A stretch of 11,868 nucleotides of DNA from Nitrososphaerota archaeon (GCA_022572285.1 JACZWF010000025.1:1-11868); one strand, 5' to 3'; positions 1-5,438 are shown, numbered from the stretch's first letter. The notes: generated by a model not told the origin, from the sequence alone. Program-made: numbers and translations.

Positions 1-17
1 ACTTCTCTAAGAGTTGA

Positions 18-155
18 AGAATAGGAAAGCGAGAGCTAGTTGACATTGAATCTCTTCTAAGCTATCCAGGTGCGAAGAGTGGGTATCTTAGTAGGGCAGG
101 AGAGATGGTAGGAAGAGTGCTGTCTACCGTTCAGCGACCTGCCAGAGAGTGGTAA
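18..155 (+). other. Possible 3' remnant of an upstream coding region
   Basis: Frame 3 is open from just after a TGA at 15-17 to a TAA at 153-155 and reads as 45 plausible residues ending in REW. There is no good start codon; the first ATG is at residue 30. Frame 1 reads into a TAG at 22-24, so a frameshift near 18-24 could join the two into the tail of a gene beginning outside the window. No family is recognised. It may equally be chance, since nothing but the open frame supports it. Confidence 0.18.
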
Positions 156-202
156 TTTCCCTTTTCGTGCTAAGGTTGAAGCTGTGGTGAAGTTGCCTTG
201 AA

Positions 203-346
203 CTAAACCCCGGACGGGTGACGTTCCAGATCATTCGTCATTTGCTCAAATTGGTCTCTGGTTATCTCTCCTCGAGCATATCTCTCTCTTAGGCGATTGA
301 GGGCCGCGTCCTCATATCTCCAGTAATGCCCCTCGATCGTCCCCAA
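203..346 (-). CDS. Short SHOCT-domain protein or fragment
   Basis: The minus strand encodes a 47-residue ORF starting at a TTG. Residues 13-41 (DAALNRLRERYARGE, then ITRDQFEQMTNDLE) match the SHOCT domain, a short C-terminal helical hairpin found on many small bacterial and archaeal membrane or stress proteins, where it is thought to promote oligomerisation. A normal SHOCT protein has a membrane helix or another domain before this hairpin. Here an in-frame TAG at 365-367 cuts off any extension, no ATG is available, and no TATA box lies at the expected distance. The piece is therefore either a minimal SHOCT protein with a TTG start or the surviving 3' end of a decayed gene. The domain call is good; the gene boundaries and functionality are uncertain. 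Confidence 0.5.
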   Translation of the reverse strand: MGTIEGHYWRYEDAALNRLRERYARGEITRDQFEQMTNDLERHPSGV

Positions 347-430
347 GGGAAGAAGAACCGCGCGCTAACCATCGCCTCATCGGCAAAGAGAAATGATGAC
401 GGGCCCTCTTCCTTTCTTCTTCCATTGACC

Positions 431-440
431 GCTATAGATA
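431..440 (+). promoter_or_regulatory. TATA-like box before the protease pair
   Basis: The element gctatagata lies about 35 bases before the ATG at 471, which would give a leader of roughly 10 nucleotides. It is nearly symmetrical, so it could be read in either direction. Position and composition are the only evidence. Confidence 0.35.
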
Positions 441-470
441 GAAAAGTGACGAACCCCGACACCATGGCCG

Positions 471-722
471 ATGAATACCAGTAAGGAACAGGAGGACCAT
501 ATTCGTAATAATCTCTTGGGGAAAAAGAAGGGGGTGACAGGCTATTCAAGGGAATTACTTCTGAAGATAACCGGAGGGAAGGTTACAACTCGGAACGCCA
601 TCGTGATTTATGTTGAAAAGAAGGTGAAGAAAGACGAACTGGATCCAAAGGACCTAGTCGACGTGGAGATATTGGGAACTCCGACGGATGTTAGGGAAAT
701 AGGGAAGGTTGTGATTGAGTAA
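471..722 (+). CDS. N-terminal accessory domain of a trypsin-like protease, encoded separately
   Basis: An 83-residue basic protein with no signal peptide or membrane segment. The pattern in residues 34-80 (ITGGKVTTRNAIVIYVEKKV, then a D/E-L-x-P-x-D-L segment, then GTPTDVREIGKV) is the small alpha/beta domain that in many bacteria and archaea sits directly in front of a trypsin-like peptidase in a single polypeptide. Here it is a separate ORF. Its TAA (720-722) overlaps the ATG of the protease (722-724) as TAATG, so the two are almost certainly translationally coupled and the products probably associate. The start is the only in-frame ATG; a TGA lies at 447-449. The exact role of this domain is not known to me. 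A prodomain or folding-partner role is inference. Confidence 0.75.
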   Translation: MNTSKEQEDHIRNNLLGKKKGVTGYSRELLLKITGGKVTTRNAIVIYVEKKVKKDELDPKDLVDVEILGTPTDVREIGKVVIE

Positions 723-1645
723 TGTCTACAGATCAAAGAAGATCCAGGCAGAGACCATTTCCCATGGGAGTGAGTATTGGGTCATTTTCTGTGACGGCAG
801 GAACGGCTGGTTGCATGGTGAGGAAAAGAAGTGACGGCAGACTCGCGGTTCTCTCCAACTGGCATGTGCTGAAAGACCATGAGGATATCCTTCAGCCGGG
901 TGTGGCTGATGGCGGTTCCATCGCAAATGATAAAGTAGGAGTATCGATCGGAATCGAGATACCTCAATCTGGAGGAAATGTGGACTGCGGGATTGTGGTG
1001 CTCGACAACGATAGTTTGGCGACCTCTACTATACTTGAGATAGGCCCTCCAAATGGGTTGAACCTCGCCCCGACTGCCGGGATGAGAGTCAAGAAGTCTG
1101 GGAGAACCACTGGGCTGACTAGTGGTGAGGTTACTGACCCTAATGCAGTGGTATCTGTTGAGTACGGTCCTGGTGATATCAGGATCCTTCAGGATGTTGT
1201 CATTACTACTCAGATGGGGGCGGGTGGGGATTCAGGCTCGTGTCATCTCGACGAGGATAACAATATCGTGGCATTACATTTCGCGGGTTCACCTCTAGTG
1301 AGTATTGCCTGCAAGATCGGTAACGTCATCAATGCGCTTCAGGTCGACATTATCACCCCTCCACCTGCCTCACGTTGCTTCATCGCTACAGCGGCTTTCG
1401 GGTCAGAGCTGGATACACATGTCCAGTTCTTGCGAGCCTTTAGAGATGAGGTCGTTCTAAAGTCGCTGATGAAAGGGCAATTTGAAACGCTGTTGAGGTT
1501 CTATTACTTCCTAAGTCCCCCCCTTGCGAATAAAATGCGACAAAATCGAGCTGTCAGGGATATCGTGAAATATTCGATTGTCTATCCGGTCGTAGGCCTA
1601 AGTAAAGTGATCCTGCTAATCCTGGGGGGGAGAAAGAAGGATTAG
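722..1645 (+). CDS. Trypsin-like serine protease with CFI-box C-terminal domain
   Basis: A 307-residue chymotrypsin-fold (S1-like) peptidase. The probable catalytic triad is visible: His48 in LSNWHVL, Asp88 in NVDCG and Ser171 in GAGGDSGS, with SFSVTAGTAGC (21-31) as the usual first strand. After a Pro-rich linker (213-215), Cys219 opens a C-terminal module, CFIATAAFGS (219-228), followed by LRAFRDEVV, YYFLSPPLA and a hydrophobic segment at about 283-302 ending in GRKKD. This is the CFI-box C-terminal domain known from archaea and bacteria, probably a membrane-association module. No N-terminal signal peptide is visible, so which side of the membrane the protease faces is unclear. It shares TAATG with the small upstream gene that encodes the domain normally fused to its N-terminus. 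The substrate is unknown. Confidence 0.88.
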   Translation: MSTDQRRSRQRPFPMGVSIGSFSVTAGTAGCMVRKRSDGRLAVLSNWHVLKDHEDILQPGVADGGSIANDKVGVSIGIEIPQSGGNVDCGIVVLDNDSLATSTILEIGPPNGLNLAPTAGMRVKKSGRTTGLTSGEVTDPNAVVSVEYGPGDIRILQDVVITTQMGAGGDSGSCHLDEDNNIVALHFAGSPLVSIACKIGNVINALQVDIITPPPASRCFIATAAFGSELDTHVQFLRAFRDEVVLKSLMKGQFETLLRFYYFLSPPLANKMRQNRAVRDIVKYSIVYPVVGLSKVILLILGGRKKD

Positions 1646-1865
1646 GGTTCTCAATCCTCTCCCCTCTCGGCAAACTGGATAGAGAAAACCATCCCTCGCC
1701 GGGGAGAGGCTCCCTCATAGGTCGATCTGAGCCCTCTTCCCCAGCAATAGTTCCAAGAGTCCTGTCAGTTGGCACAAGGTGATTGGGCCTATTCGACCTA
1801 GCTTCGACAAGTAACATTCTTACCATAGCAATTACACTCGAGATCCCTCTTGGGCCATTTTTCAT
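1554..1865 (-). pseudogene. Possible remnant of a type IV pilin-like gene
   Basis: The minus-strand ORF begins MKNGPRG-ISSVIAMV. The (K/R)G-ISSVIA pattern is typical of the prepilin-peptidase cleavage site and the start of the hydrophobic helix in archaeal pilins. A TATA-like sequence (TCAAATAAG, 1885-1893) sits about 24 bases before the ATG, as at other leaderless starts here, and GGGGAGG stands just before the ATG. The hydrophobic helix breaks after about 12 residues (VRMLLVEARSN), the rest does not look like a pilin, and the frame runs 92 bases into the oppositely oriented protease gene. A decayed or truncated pilin gene is one reading; chance similarity is the alternative. The end coordinate is simply the next stop. 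Confidence 0.25.
1627..1664 (+). terminator. Strong hairpin across the protease stop codon
   Basis: Two arms can pair: GGGGAG (1627-1632) with CTCCCC (1659-1664), and AGGATT (1638-1643) with AATCCT (1653-1658), enclosing a nine-base loop. The stem covers the protease stop codon (1643-1645). A competing partner for the 3' arm lies at 1701-1709, where ggggagagg is the exact complement of 1656-1664. No T-run follows, so this may be an mRNA 3'-end or stability structure rather than a simple archaeal terminator. Confidence 0.45.
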
Positions 1866-1928
1866 GCCTCCCCGCCCTGTTGAGACTTATTTGAACAAGG
1901 CTTGGTGCCGAGCCAATCCTCAGGTTCT

Positions 1929-1938
1929 GTAAATACCA
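1929..1938 (+). promoter_or_regulatory. TATA-like box for the small ORF at 1959
   Basis: TGTAAATACC is centred about 26 bases before the ATG at 1959, the spacing expected for a leaderless archaeal transcript. It is the reason for preferring the ATG over the in-frame TTG (1902) and GTG (1905). Confidence 0.4.
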
Positions 1939-1958
1939 ATATCAACGTCTTCGGAACG

Positions 1959-2084
1959 ATGACGCCCCACCTTATGGAAAGCGCCCGAAACGCGGCCGCG
2001 TTAGGAACTCCCGCCGAACCTTCCGAACCGCCTACCCATTACCGCGCGCTGAAAGAAGCTATAGAGACCGTTAAAAATACTTAA
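1959..2084 (+). CDS. Small hypothetical protein of unusual codon use
   Basis: A 41-residue ORF that predicts an N-terminal helix (MTPHLMESARNAAALG), a Pro/Glu-rich linker and a C-terminal amphipathic helix (YRALKEAIETVKN). It has no Cys, signal peptide or membrane segment. Third positions are strongly C/G (GCG, CCG, CGC, ACC, AAC), unlike the AGG/AGA- and A/T-ending style of the neighbours, which suggests either a genuine gene of foreign origin or the 3' remnant of one. The frame stays open back to 1884, so longer forms from TTG at 1902 or GTG at 1905 are possible. I do not recognise the family. It lies 45 bases before the NfeD-like gene in the same direction, and its 3' end overlaps an AT-rich stretch that may serve as that gene's promoter. 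Confidence 0.4.
   Translation: MTPHLMESARNAAALGTPAEPSEPPTHYRALKEAIETVKNT
2072..2083 (+). promoter_or_regulatory. Candidate TATA-like region for the NfeD-like gene
   Basis: The AT-rich stretch ttaaaaatactt ends 46 bases before the ATG at 2130, implying a leader of about 25 nucleotides. No clear Shine-Dalgarno sequence is present. The assignment rests on composition and distance. Confidence 0.3.
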
Positions 2085-2129
2085 GTGAACCTTTAGGTCA
2101 TCTAAAGACGCTAACTAAAGTGGTTCCAT

Positions 2130-2531
2130 ATGCCGTCAAGGCTTGAAGCCATCATCGGAGTGCTCGATGAAATAGTCATTGTGGTAATCCTGATTGTGGC
2201 TATACTCTGGGGTCTTACGGCCATAGGACTTTTGAGCTTGAGCTCCGCCATAATAGTAGGCACTGTTGCGGGACTGGTCCTAGCATTCTTCGCCTACGTG
2301 ATACTGAGACCTCAACTGCGGAAGCCTTTGCTCGGTCCTGAGGCTTCTATAGGCAAGAAGGGTAGAGCGCTTACAGAGCTTAGTCCCGAAGGCACTGTCT
2401 TAATAGATGGTGAATACTGGAGTGCGGTGAGCCTGGAGCCCGTTAGCGAGGGTGAAGAGGTTGGGGTGGTTGCGGTTAAGGGATTGAAGCTCACAGTGAA
2501 AGGGCTGAAACAAGAAGATCATACTTTATGA
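2130..2531 (+). CDS. Short NfeD-like membrane protein
   Basis: A 133-residue protein with two predicted membrane helices (about 14-35 and 39-59) followed by a soluble domain at about 72-125. That domain (IGKKGRALTELSPEGTV, DGEYWSAVS, then EGEEVGVVAVKGLKLTVK) is the OB-fold typical of the C-terminus of NfeD proteins. It is the short NfeD form, without the N-terminal ClpP-like protease domain. NfeD proteins usually pair with stomatin/SPFH-family membrane proteins and are linked to membrane-domain organisation or quality control; no SPFH gene is in this window. The gene stands alone, with a nine-T run immediately after its stop. Family assignment is firm; the cellular role is known only by analogy. 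Confidence 0.85.
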   Translation: MPSRLEAIIGVLDEIVIVVILIVAILWGLTAIGLLSLSSAIIVGTVAGLVLAFFAYVILRPQLRKPLLGPEASIGKKGRALTELSPEGTVLIDGEYWSAVSLEPVSEGEEVGVVAVKGLKLTVKGLKQEDHTL

Positions 2532-2540
2532 TTTTTTTTT
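2532..2540 (+). terminator. Poly-T terminator
   Basis: Nine consecutive T residues begin directly after the TGA stop of the NfeD-like gene. A T-rich run of this length is the standard archaeal intrinsic termination signal and needs no hairpin. Confidence 0.7.
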
Positions 2541-2831
2541 GACCTAGTTTGCGGTTTTATGTAAAGAACGTTTGGTCTAGTGAACACCGTTGCCAAAAAA
2601 AAATACATTGGTCTCAGAAAAAATTGTTCGTCTGAGTTATGGGTGACGATAGCGAGGTCCGAAATTAAGGTGTTTATACCAGAGCTACGCGTCTATAGGC
2701 CTCACCCATATTCTCATTCCTTCAAGCACTTGGGGTGGGATCTCTGCTGGTGAGCTGACAAGACAGAGGTTCCTCTCAACAGGCGCTGAACTATCGCTAT
2801 TGAACTAACTCTTACAAGTGGTATAGAGCTC
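2541..2831. other. Gap with one small hairpin and a possible orphan promoter
   Basis: No convincing gene or tRNA is seen. The gap contains a nine-A run (2594-2602), a hairpin with arms ctcaga (2613-2618) and tctgag (2631-2636), an isolated TATA-like ggtgtttatacc (about 2670-2681) that is readable on both strands but has no ORF at the expected distance, and at 2797-2810 the 14-mer ctattgaactaact that recurs at 4713. Confidence 0.4.
2797..2810 (+). repeat. 14-base intergenic direct repeat, copy 1
   Basis: The sequence ctattgaactaact is identical to 4713-4726 and close to ctatcgaactaatc at 4897-4910. All three copies are non-coding. This copy lies about 50 bases before a start codon and 20-25 bases before a TATA box, a position suited to a regulator site. 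Confidence 0.4.
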
Positions 2832-2837
2832 AAATAT
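2832..2837 (+). promoter_or_regulatory. TATA-like box for the coiled-coil peptidase gene
   Basis: AAATAT within ctcaaatatctc is centred about 25 bases before the ATG at 2860, consistent with a leaderless transcript. Confidence 0.5.
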
Positions 2838-2859
2838 CTCAATATCATGGCATCCTAAC

Positions 2860-3792
2860 ATGTCACCAGCTATCTCGGTTGGCCTGATCGTGGTCGGATT
2901 GGTTGTGGGCGTGATGGTAGGGATCGGTGGTGTCTATGTAGGCATCATACCCGATCCAGAAGCTCAGGTACTCCAGGTTAAGCTTGAGAGTAGTATGCTA
3001 GAGTTGTCTGGCCTTGAGGACGATATTACCAGAATTGAGGCATCCCATGAAGCGGAAGTCGTTTCCAAGCAGGACGAGATTATCAGCCTTGAGACAAGAA
3101 TGGAACGGCTCAATGATGAGATAGCCTCCAAGGATATCGTAATCGAGAATCTTGAGGCTGATAAACAATCGATCCAAATTAAGCTCGACCGTCTTACAAT
3201 TGAAATAGACCAACATGAAGATCTTGAATTAGAGATCAGTTCACTTCAAGCTGAGATAGAAAGCTTGGGCAATCAGGTATCATTTATCGTTAGTCTACGA
3301 GAAAATCTCGAGGGCCAATTAGCTTCTAGGGGGAGAGATCTTACCGCCTTGAGACATGAATTTGACTTATTGCAGGAAGATTGGGATCTTTGGAAGAAGC
3401 ACTCGGCACTCGCCCCTCAATCGAGATCTGATGTCGAATTTTGGAAAAGTATACCAGAGACAGGAGAATGGTTGATTGATAGGACTTCCATCCTTATCTC
3501 ATTTCCAGACCCAAGTAACTGCCTTTCCGTAGGAGTATTTGTTGCTACAGAATCCATGAGACCTGCTATCGGTGGTGGCCATCAAGTGATAGAGACGACA
3601 TGTTTTGACATCTCGGATCTGAGAGCAGGAGACATCATAAGTTACCGACATCCTTTGGGTATTATCACTCATCAAATTGTGGAGGTGAGGCCAGATGGGG
3701 TGATCACCAAGGGGATTAATCTTGAAGATGTCGATCCATCCTTGGTTGAGTGGGAAGATATACAAGCGCTGGTTGTTGCAATAATCTACTGA
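2860..3792 (+). CDS. Membrane-anchored coiled-coil protein with signal peptidase I-like domain
   Basis: A 310-residue protein in three parts. Residues 5-30 form a Gly/Val-rich membrane helix ending in YVGIIPDPE. Residues about 36-180 are a long coiled coil (Leu/Ile heptads, many Glu/Lys). Residues about 195-310 resemble an archaeal/ER-type (S26B) signal peptidase: TESMRP gives nucleophile Ser232, then DLRAGDIISYR (253-263), ITHQIVEV with His271, and VITKGINLEDVDP with Asp290 or Asp292 as candidate acid. Ordinary signal peptidases have the catalytic domain right after the anchor; the coiled-coil stalk of about 145 residues is unusual, and the Asp of the common KGD motif is Ile286. It may be an outward-facing protease on a stalk, or a scaffold with a repurposed domain. 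The anchor matches that of the gene ending at 11000. Monocistronic. Confidence 0.78.
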   Translation: MSPAISVGLIVVGLVVGVMVGIGGVYVGIIPDPEAQVLQVKLESSMLELSGLEDDITRIEASHEAEVVSKQDEIISLETRMERLNDEIASKDIVIENLEADKQSIQIKLDRLTIEIDQHEDLELEISSLQAEIESLGNQVSFIVSLRENLEGQLASRGRDLTALRHEFDLLQEDWDLWKKHSALAPQSRSDVEFWKSIPETGEWLIDRTSILISFPDPSNCLSVGVFVATESMRPAIGGGHQVIETTCFDISDLRAGDIISYRHPLGIITHQIVEVRPDGVITKGINLEDVDPSLVEWEDIQALVVAIIY

Positions 3793-3828
3793 TCGTCCTA
3801 CCCGCCATCCTCTTGGACTCGAAATTAA

Positions 3829-3839
3829 CGCGCGCGCGC
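3829..3839. repeat. Alternating CG tract (11 bases)
   Basis: An uninterrupted alternation of C and G 37 bases after the upstream stop codon. The left flank gactcgaaattaa and right flank ctac resemble those of the tract at 4769. It belongs to a set of such tracts in this window's intergenic DNA. Confidence 0.7.
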
Positions 3840-3917
3840 TACACAGCCGCACTGGTCTTCAGCATAATCCATTACAAATCAACTGGCATATAGGACTCTT
3901 CGGAGCGCGCGTGTAGC
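3838..3917. repeat. Inverted repeat linking two GC tracts
   Basis: gctacac (3838-3844), at the edge of the first GC tract, is the reverse complement of gtgtagc (3911-3917), at the edge of a second tract, gcgcgcg (3905-3911). The 66 bases between hold no ORF. The arrangement could be a small decayed element or a widely spaced operator. Confidence 0.35.
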
Positions 3918-3980
3918 TTCCAGTCACCATCTGAAACCGTTCTAGGTGTGTCCCGCCGAGCACTCACGATATCCACAACA

Positions 3981-3986
3981 TATTTA
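3981..3986 (+). promoter_or_regulatory. TATA-like box for the ribbon-helix-helix gene
   Basis: TATTTA in acatatttagc is centred 27 bases before the ATG at 4011. This supports a leaderless start there and argues against the longer reading frame from 3948, whose first codons would lie upstream of the transcript. Confidence 0.6.
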
Positions 3987-4010
3987 GCATGCGTAAATTC
4001 GTTCGGTCTA

Positions 4011-4553
4011 ATGAAGCGAGTTAATTCTAAACTGACCACGGTACGAATTCCGAGAGAACTTTATGATGTCGTTTCCGAAGATGCGAATAGCGAATCGGTT
4101 GGATTTAACACGGTCCTCACCAGGATACTAAGGAAATATGTAGAATGGGATAGACTGGCTTCAAAATTTGGCACCATAACCATCTCTAGAGAAGGTTTTG
4201 TCGGGTTCCTTGCGTTAGCCAATGACGAAGAGCTCGACAGACTAGGGTCATCTTTTGCAAAGCGGATAGTTGAGGGCTCGGAGTTCTGGTTTCAGGCTTC
4301 TCATCTTGGAAGCTGGCTCAGCCTTTTCAACCTCATGGCTAAACACGGAGGTCTTGGGGTGATTCGAGTCACTGGGTCTGGAAAAGAGAAGACTATTCAT
4401 CTCCGACATGATCTGCAAATATCCGGGTCAAAGTTCTTTGCTGCCACAATCCGGGCACTCCTGCAGGGATCTGATCTCAAATTCAAAATTGAGGCGTCAC
4501 AGAATGCAATTACAGTCAAACTATCCGGGGCGAAAAAGGGAAAGGGAATCTAA
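4011..4553 (+). CDS. Ribbon-helix-helix-type protein with conserved archaeal C-terminal domain
   Basis: A 180-residue cytoplasmic protein. Residues 8-48 (LTTVRIPRELYDVVSED, then GFNTVLTRILRKYVEWDR) have the beta strand plus two helices of a ribbon-helix-helix DNA-binding fold. After a short segment (KFGTITISREGF) comes a region of about 110 residues with EFWFQASHLGSWLSLFNLM and IHLRHDLQISGSKFF, an arrangement I associate with a family of uncharacterised proteins in Thermoproteota. In those, the LRHDLG-type motif suggests a small alpha/beta sensor-like domain; that role is not established. A dimeric transcription factor, possibly responding to a ligand or protein, is the likeliest function but is inferred. 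The start was chosen from the TATA spacing; a longer form from 3948 would add 21 residues with no domain. Confidence 0.72.
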   Translation: MKRVNSKLTTVRIPRELYDVVSEDANSESVGFNTVLTRILRKYVEWDRLASKFGTITISREGFVGFLALANDEELDRLGSSFAKRIVEGSEFWFQASHLGSWLSLFNLMAKHGGLGVIRVTGSGKEKTIHLRHDLQISGSKFFAATIRALLQGSDLKFKIEASQNAITVKLSGAKKGKGI

Positions 4554-4712
4554 TTGGAACTAGATCCCTTCGGGTAGACTAGGAGTCGAGCATTGTTACC
4601 GATCGCGGAATAGGTTTCCGGTCACCTCAGTTTTTGAATTGAACTCATTACGAGCTATCCGTCCGGCGAAACAAATTCACAAATCCGTCTGCCTATCGCA
4701 CACGCGCTCACC

Positions 4713-4726
4713 CTATTGAACTAACT
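4713..4726 (+). repeat. 14-base intergenic direct repeat, copy 2
   Basis: ctattgaactaact is identical to the copy at 2797-2810. It lies in gene-free DNA between a ribbon-helix-helix gene and the terminator of the next gene, with no start codon close by. A looser third copy is at 4897-4910. Confidence 0.4.
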
Positions 4727-4768
4727 ACGGCAAATCCACCCCTCGCTCCCATTCAATGACTCTAATAA

Positions 4769-4776
4769 GCGCGCGC
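4769..4776. repeat. Alternating GC tract (8 bases) followed by CTA repeats
   Basis: gcgcgcgc is followed by ctactgctactac-aactactactgg, a short imperfect trinucleotide repeat. The left flank gactctaataa parallels gactcgaaattaa in front of the tract at 3829. Confidence 0.6.
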
Positions 4777-4919
4777 TACTGCTACTACAACTACTACTGG
4801 CTTGCTCAGCACACTTATTTTTGGATGGAACAAGTTTTAAAGATCTGCAGAAGGCCTAGTATCCCTCCTTGTACCTAATTAGACTGGTAGTTTCGACTAT
4901 CGAACTAATCGGTTCGCCT

Positions 4920-4945
4920 CACCTATTTCTTAAAAAAAATAGGTG
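4920..4945 (-). terminator. Hairpin and T-run terminator for the DUF2795-like gene
   Basis: The nine-base arms cacctattt (4920-4928) and aaataggtg (4937-4945) enclose an A/T loop. On the minus strand this reads as a hairpin containing eight consecutive T residues, 28 bases after the stop of the minus-strand gene. Confidence 0.65.
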
Positions 4946-4972
4946 GGAGACCGCAACTAGCAAGCCTTGTGT

Positions 4973-5170
4973 CTAGACTTTGGCTAGGACGGCCTTTACC
5001 ACGTCTTCCGGAGTATTGTACGTTCCTTCCGGAAGTGTCTTTCCGAACCACTCTTTATCCTCAGAAGCTAGGTCTGACATATTACCGCACGCAGCTATCA
5101 ATGCTTGGCTAGATGTAGGATATTGCGTATGATTCTTTATGTGGTCCAGTGAACTTTGTAGAGAACCCAT
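4973..5170 (-). CDS. DUF2795-like small protein
   Basis: A 65-residue soluble protein. The segment QYPTSSQALIAACGNMSDL followed by WFGKTLPEGTYNTPEDVVKAVL matches the pattern of DUF2795 (YPat..eL, then LPd..Y.sp.dV..al), a small helical domain common in bacteria and archaea. Its biochemical role is unknown to me. In this version a Cys (residue 28) and the SEDKEWF insertion separate the two halves. The ATG at 5170 lies 26 bases downstream of CTATAAAG on the minus strand, which fits a leaderless transcript, and a clear terminator follows. It is a monocistronic unit between two unrelated neighbours. Family assignment is from memory of the motif and moderately secure. Confidence 0.75.
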   Translation of the reverse strand: MGSLQSSLDHIKNHTQYPTSSQALIAACGNMSDLASEDKEWFGKTLPEGTYNTPEDVVKAVLAKV

Positions 5171-5191
5171 AGGGGGAGGAAGACGGAGCCC

Positions 5192-5200
5192 TCTTTATAG
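5192..5200 (-). promoter_or_regulatory. TATA-like box for the DUF2795-like gene
   Basis: Read on the minus strand, CTATAAAG is centred 26 bases before the ATG at 5170. It is one of the best TATA matches in the window. Confidence 0.6.
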
Positions 5201-5306
5201 ATGTTTACCCAAGGCCGATAGCTAAATAGGCGGTGTCAATGAGATTCTATCTTGGATCCACAAACTCGATTTCTTTTCTTTTGGCGAATTCTGAACTCGA
5301 CTCTAT

Positions 5307-5417
5307 TCAACTTGCGACAGCATGACATCTACAGTCACAACGCGTCCCAGCGCATTGGCTGTGTGCATCATAATAGCATGGATAGCTCAGTGACCTGTAC
5401 TCCTGCTGAAGCGCCAT
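5307..5417 (-). CDS. Cys/His-rich microprotein, probably metal-binding
   Basis: A 36-residue ORF encoding MALQQEYRSLSYPCYYDA, then HSQC, AGTRC, DCRC and HAVAS. Its cysteines are Cys14, Cys22, Cys27, Cys29 and Cys31, with His19 and His32. The C-x4-H-x2-C ... C-x-C-x-C-H layout looks like a compact zinc-binding knuckle, and I recall similar small Cys/His proteins in Nitrososphaeria. A TATA-like TTTATTTT (5439-5446, minus) is centred 26 bases before the ATG, matching the leaderless pattern of its neighbours, and no Shine-Dalgarno sequence is present. Function is unknown: it could be a small nucleic-acid- or protein-binding regulator, or a metal-handling protein. The ordered Cys/His spacing together with the promoter position makes a chance ORF unlikely. 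Confidence 0.65.
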   Translation of the reverse strand: MALQQEYRSLSYPCYYDAHSQCAGTRCDCRCHAVAS

Positions 5418-5438
5418 GATATTTCTCTAGTGCATACG

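Larger units (their letters stand above)
4554..4919. other. Gap without genes, carrying repeats
   Basis: No gene is recognised on either strand. The gap holds a weak hairpin just after the upstream stop (CCC-TTC-GGG at 4566-4574), a T5 run (4631-4635), the 14-mer repeat (4713-4726), a GC tract (4769-4776) leading into a degenerate CTA trinucleotide run (4775-4799), and a degenerate third 14-mer copy (4897-4910). Confidence 0.5.

Noticed and set aside
289..549. 86-residue minus-strand ORF
   Set aside because: It overlaps the supported 5' part of the gene at 471 and lies out of frame with the SHOCT motif on the same strand; its sequence resembles no family.
3948..4010. Longer N-terminus of the ribbon-helix-helix protein
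   Set aside because: The TATA-like box at 3981-3986 lies inside this extension, and the added residues match no part of the fold.
4775..4799. CTA trinucleotide run as a possible CRISPR or minisatellite
   Set aside because: It is too short and imperfect, with no spacer structure; it is recorded only as part of the gap description.
5376..5412. tRNA-like D-arm sequence (gatagctcag)
   Set aside because: No T-arm of the TTCGAAT type and no acceptor pairing follow, and the segment is better explained as part of the minus-strand microprotein gene.
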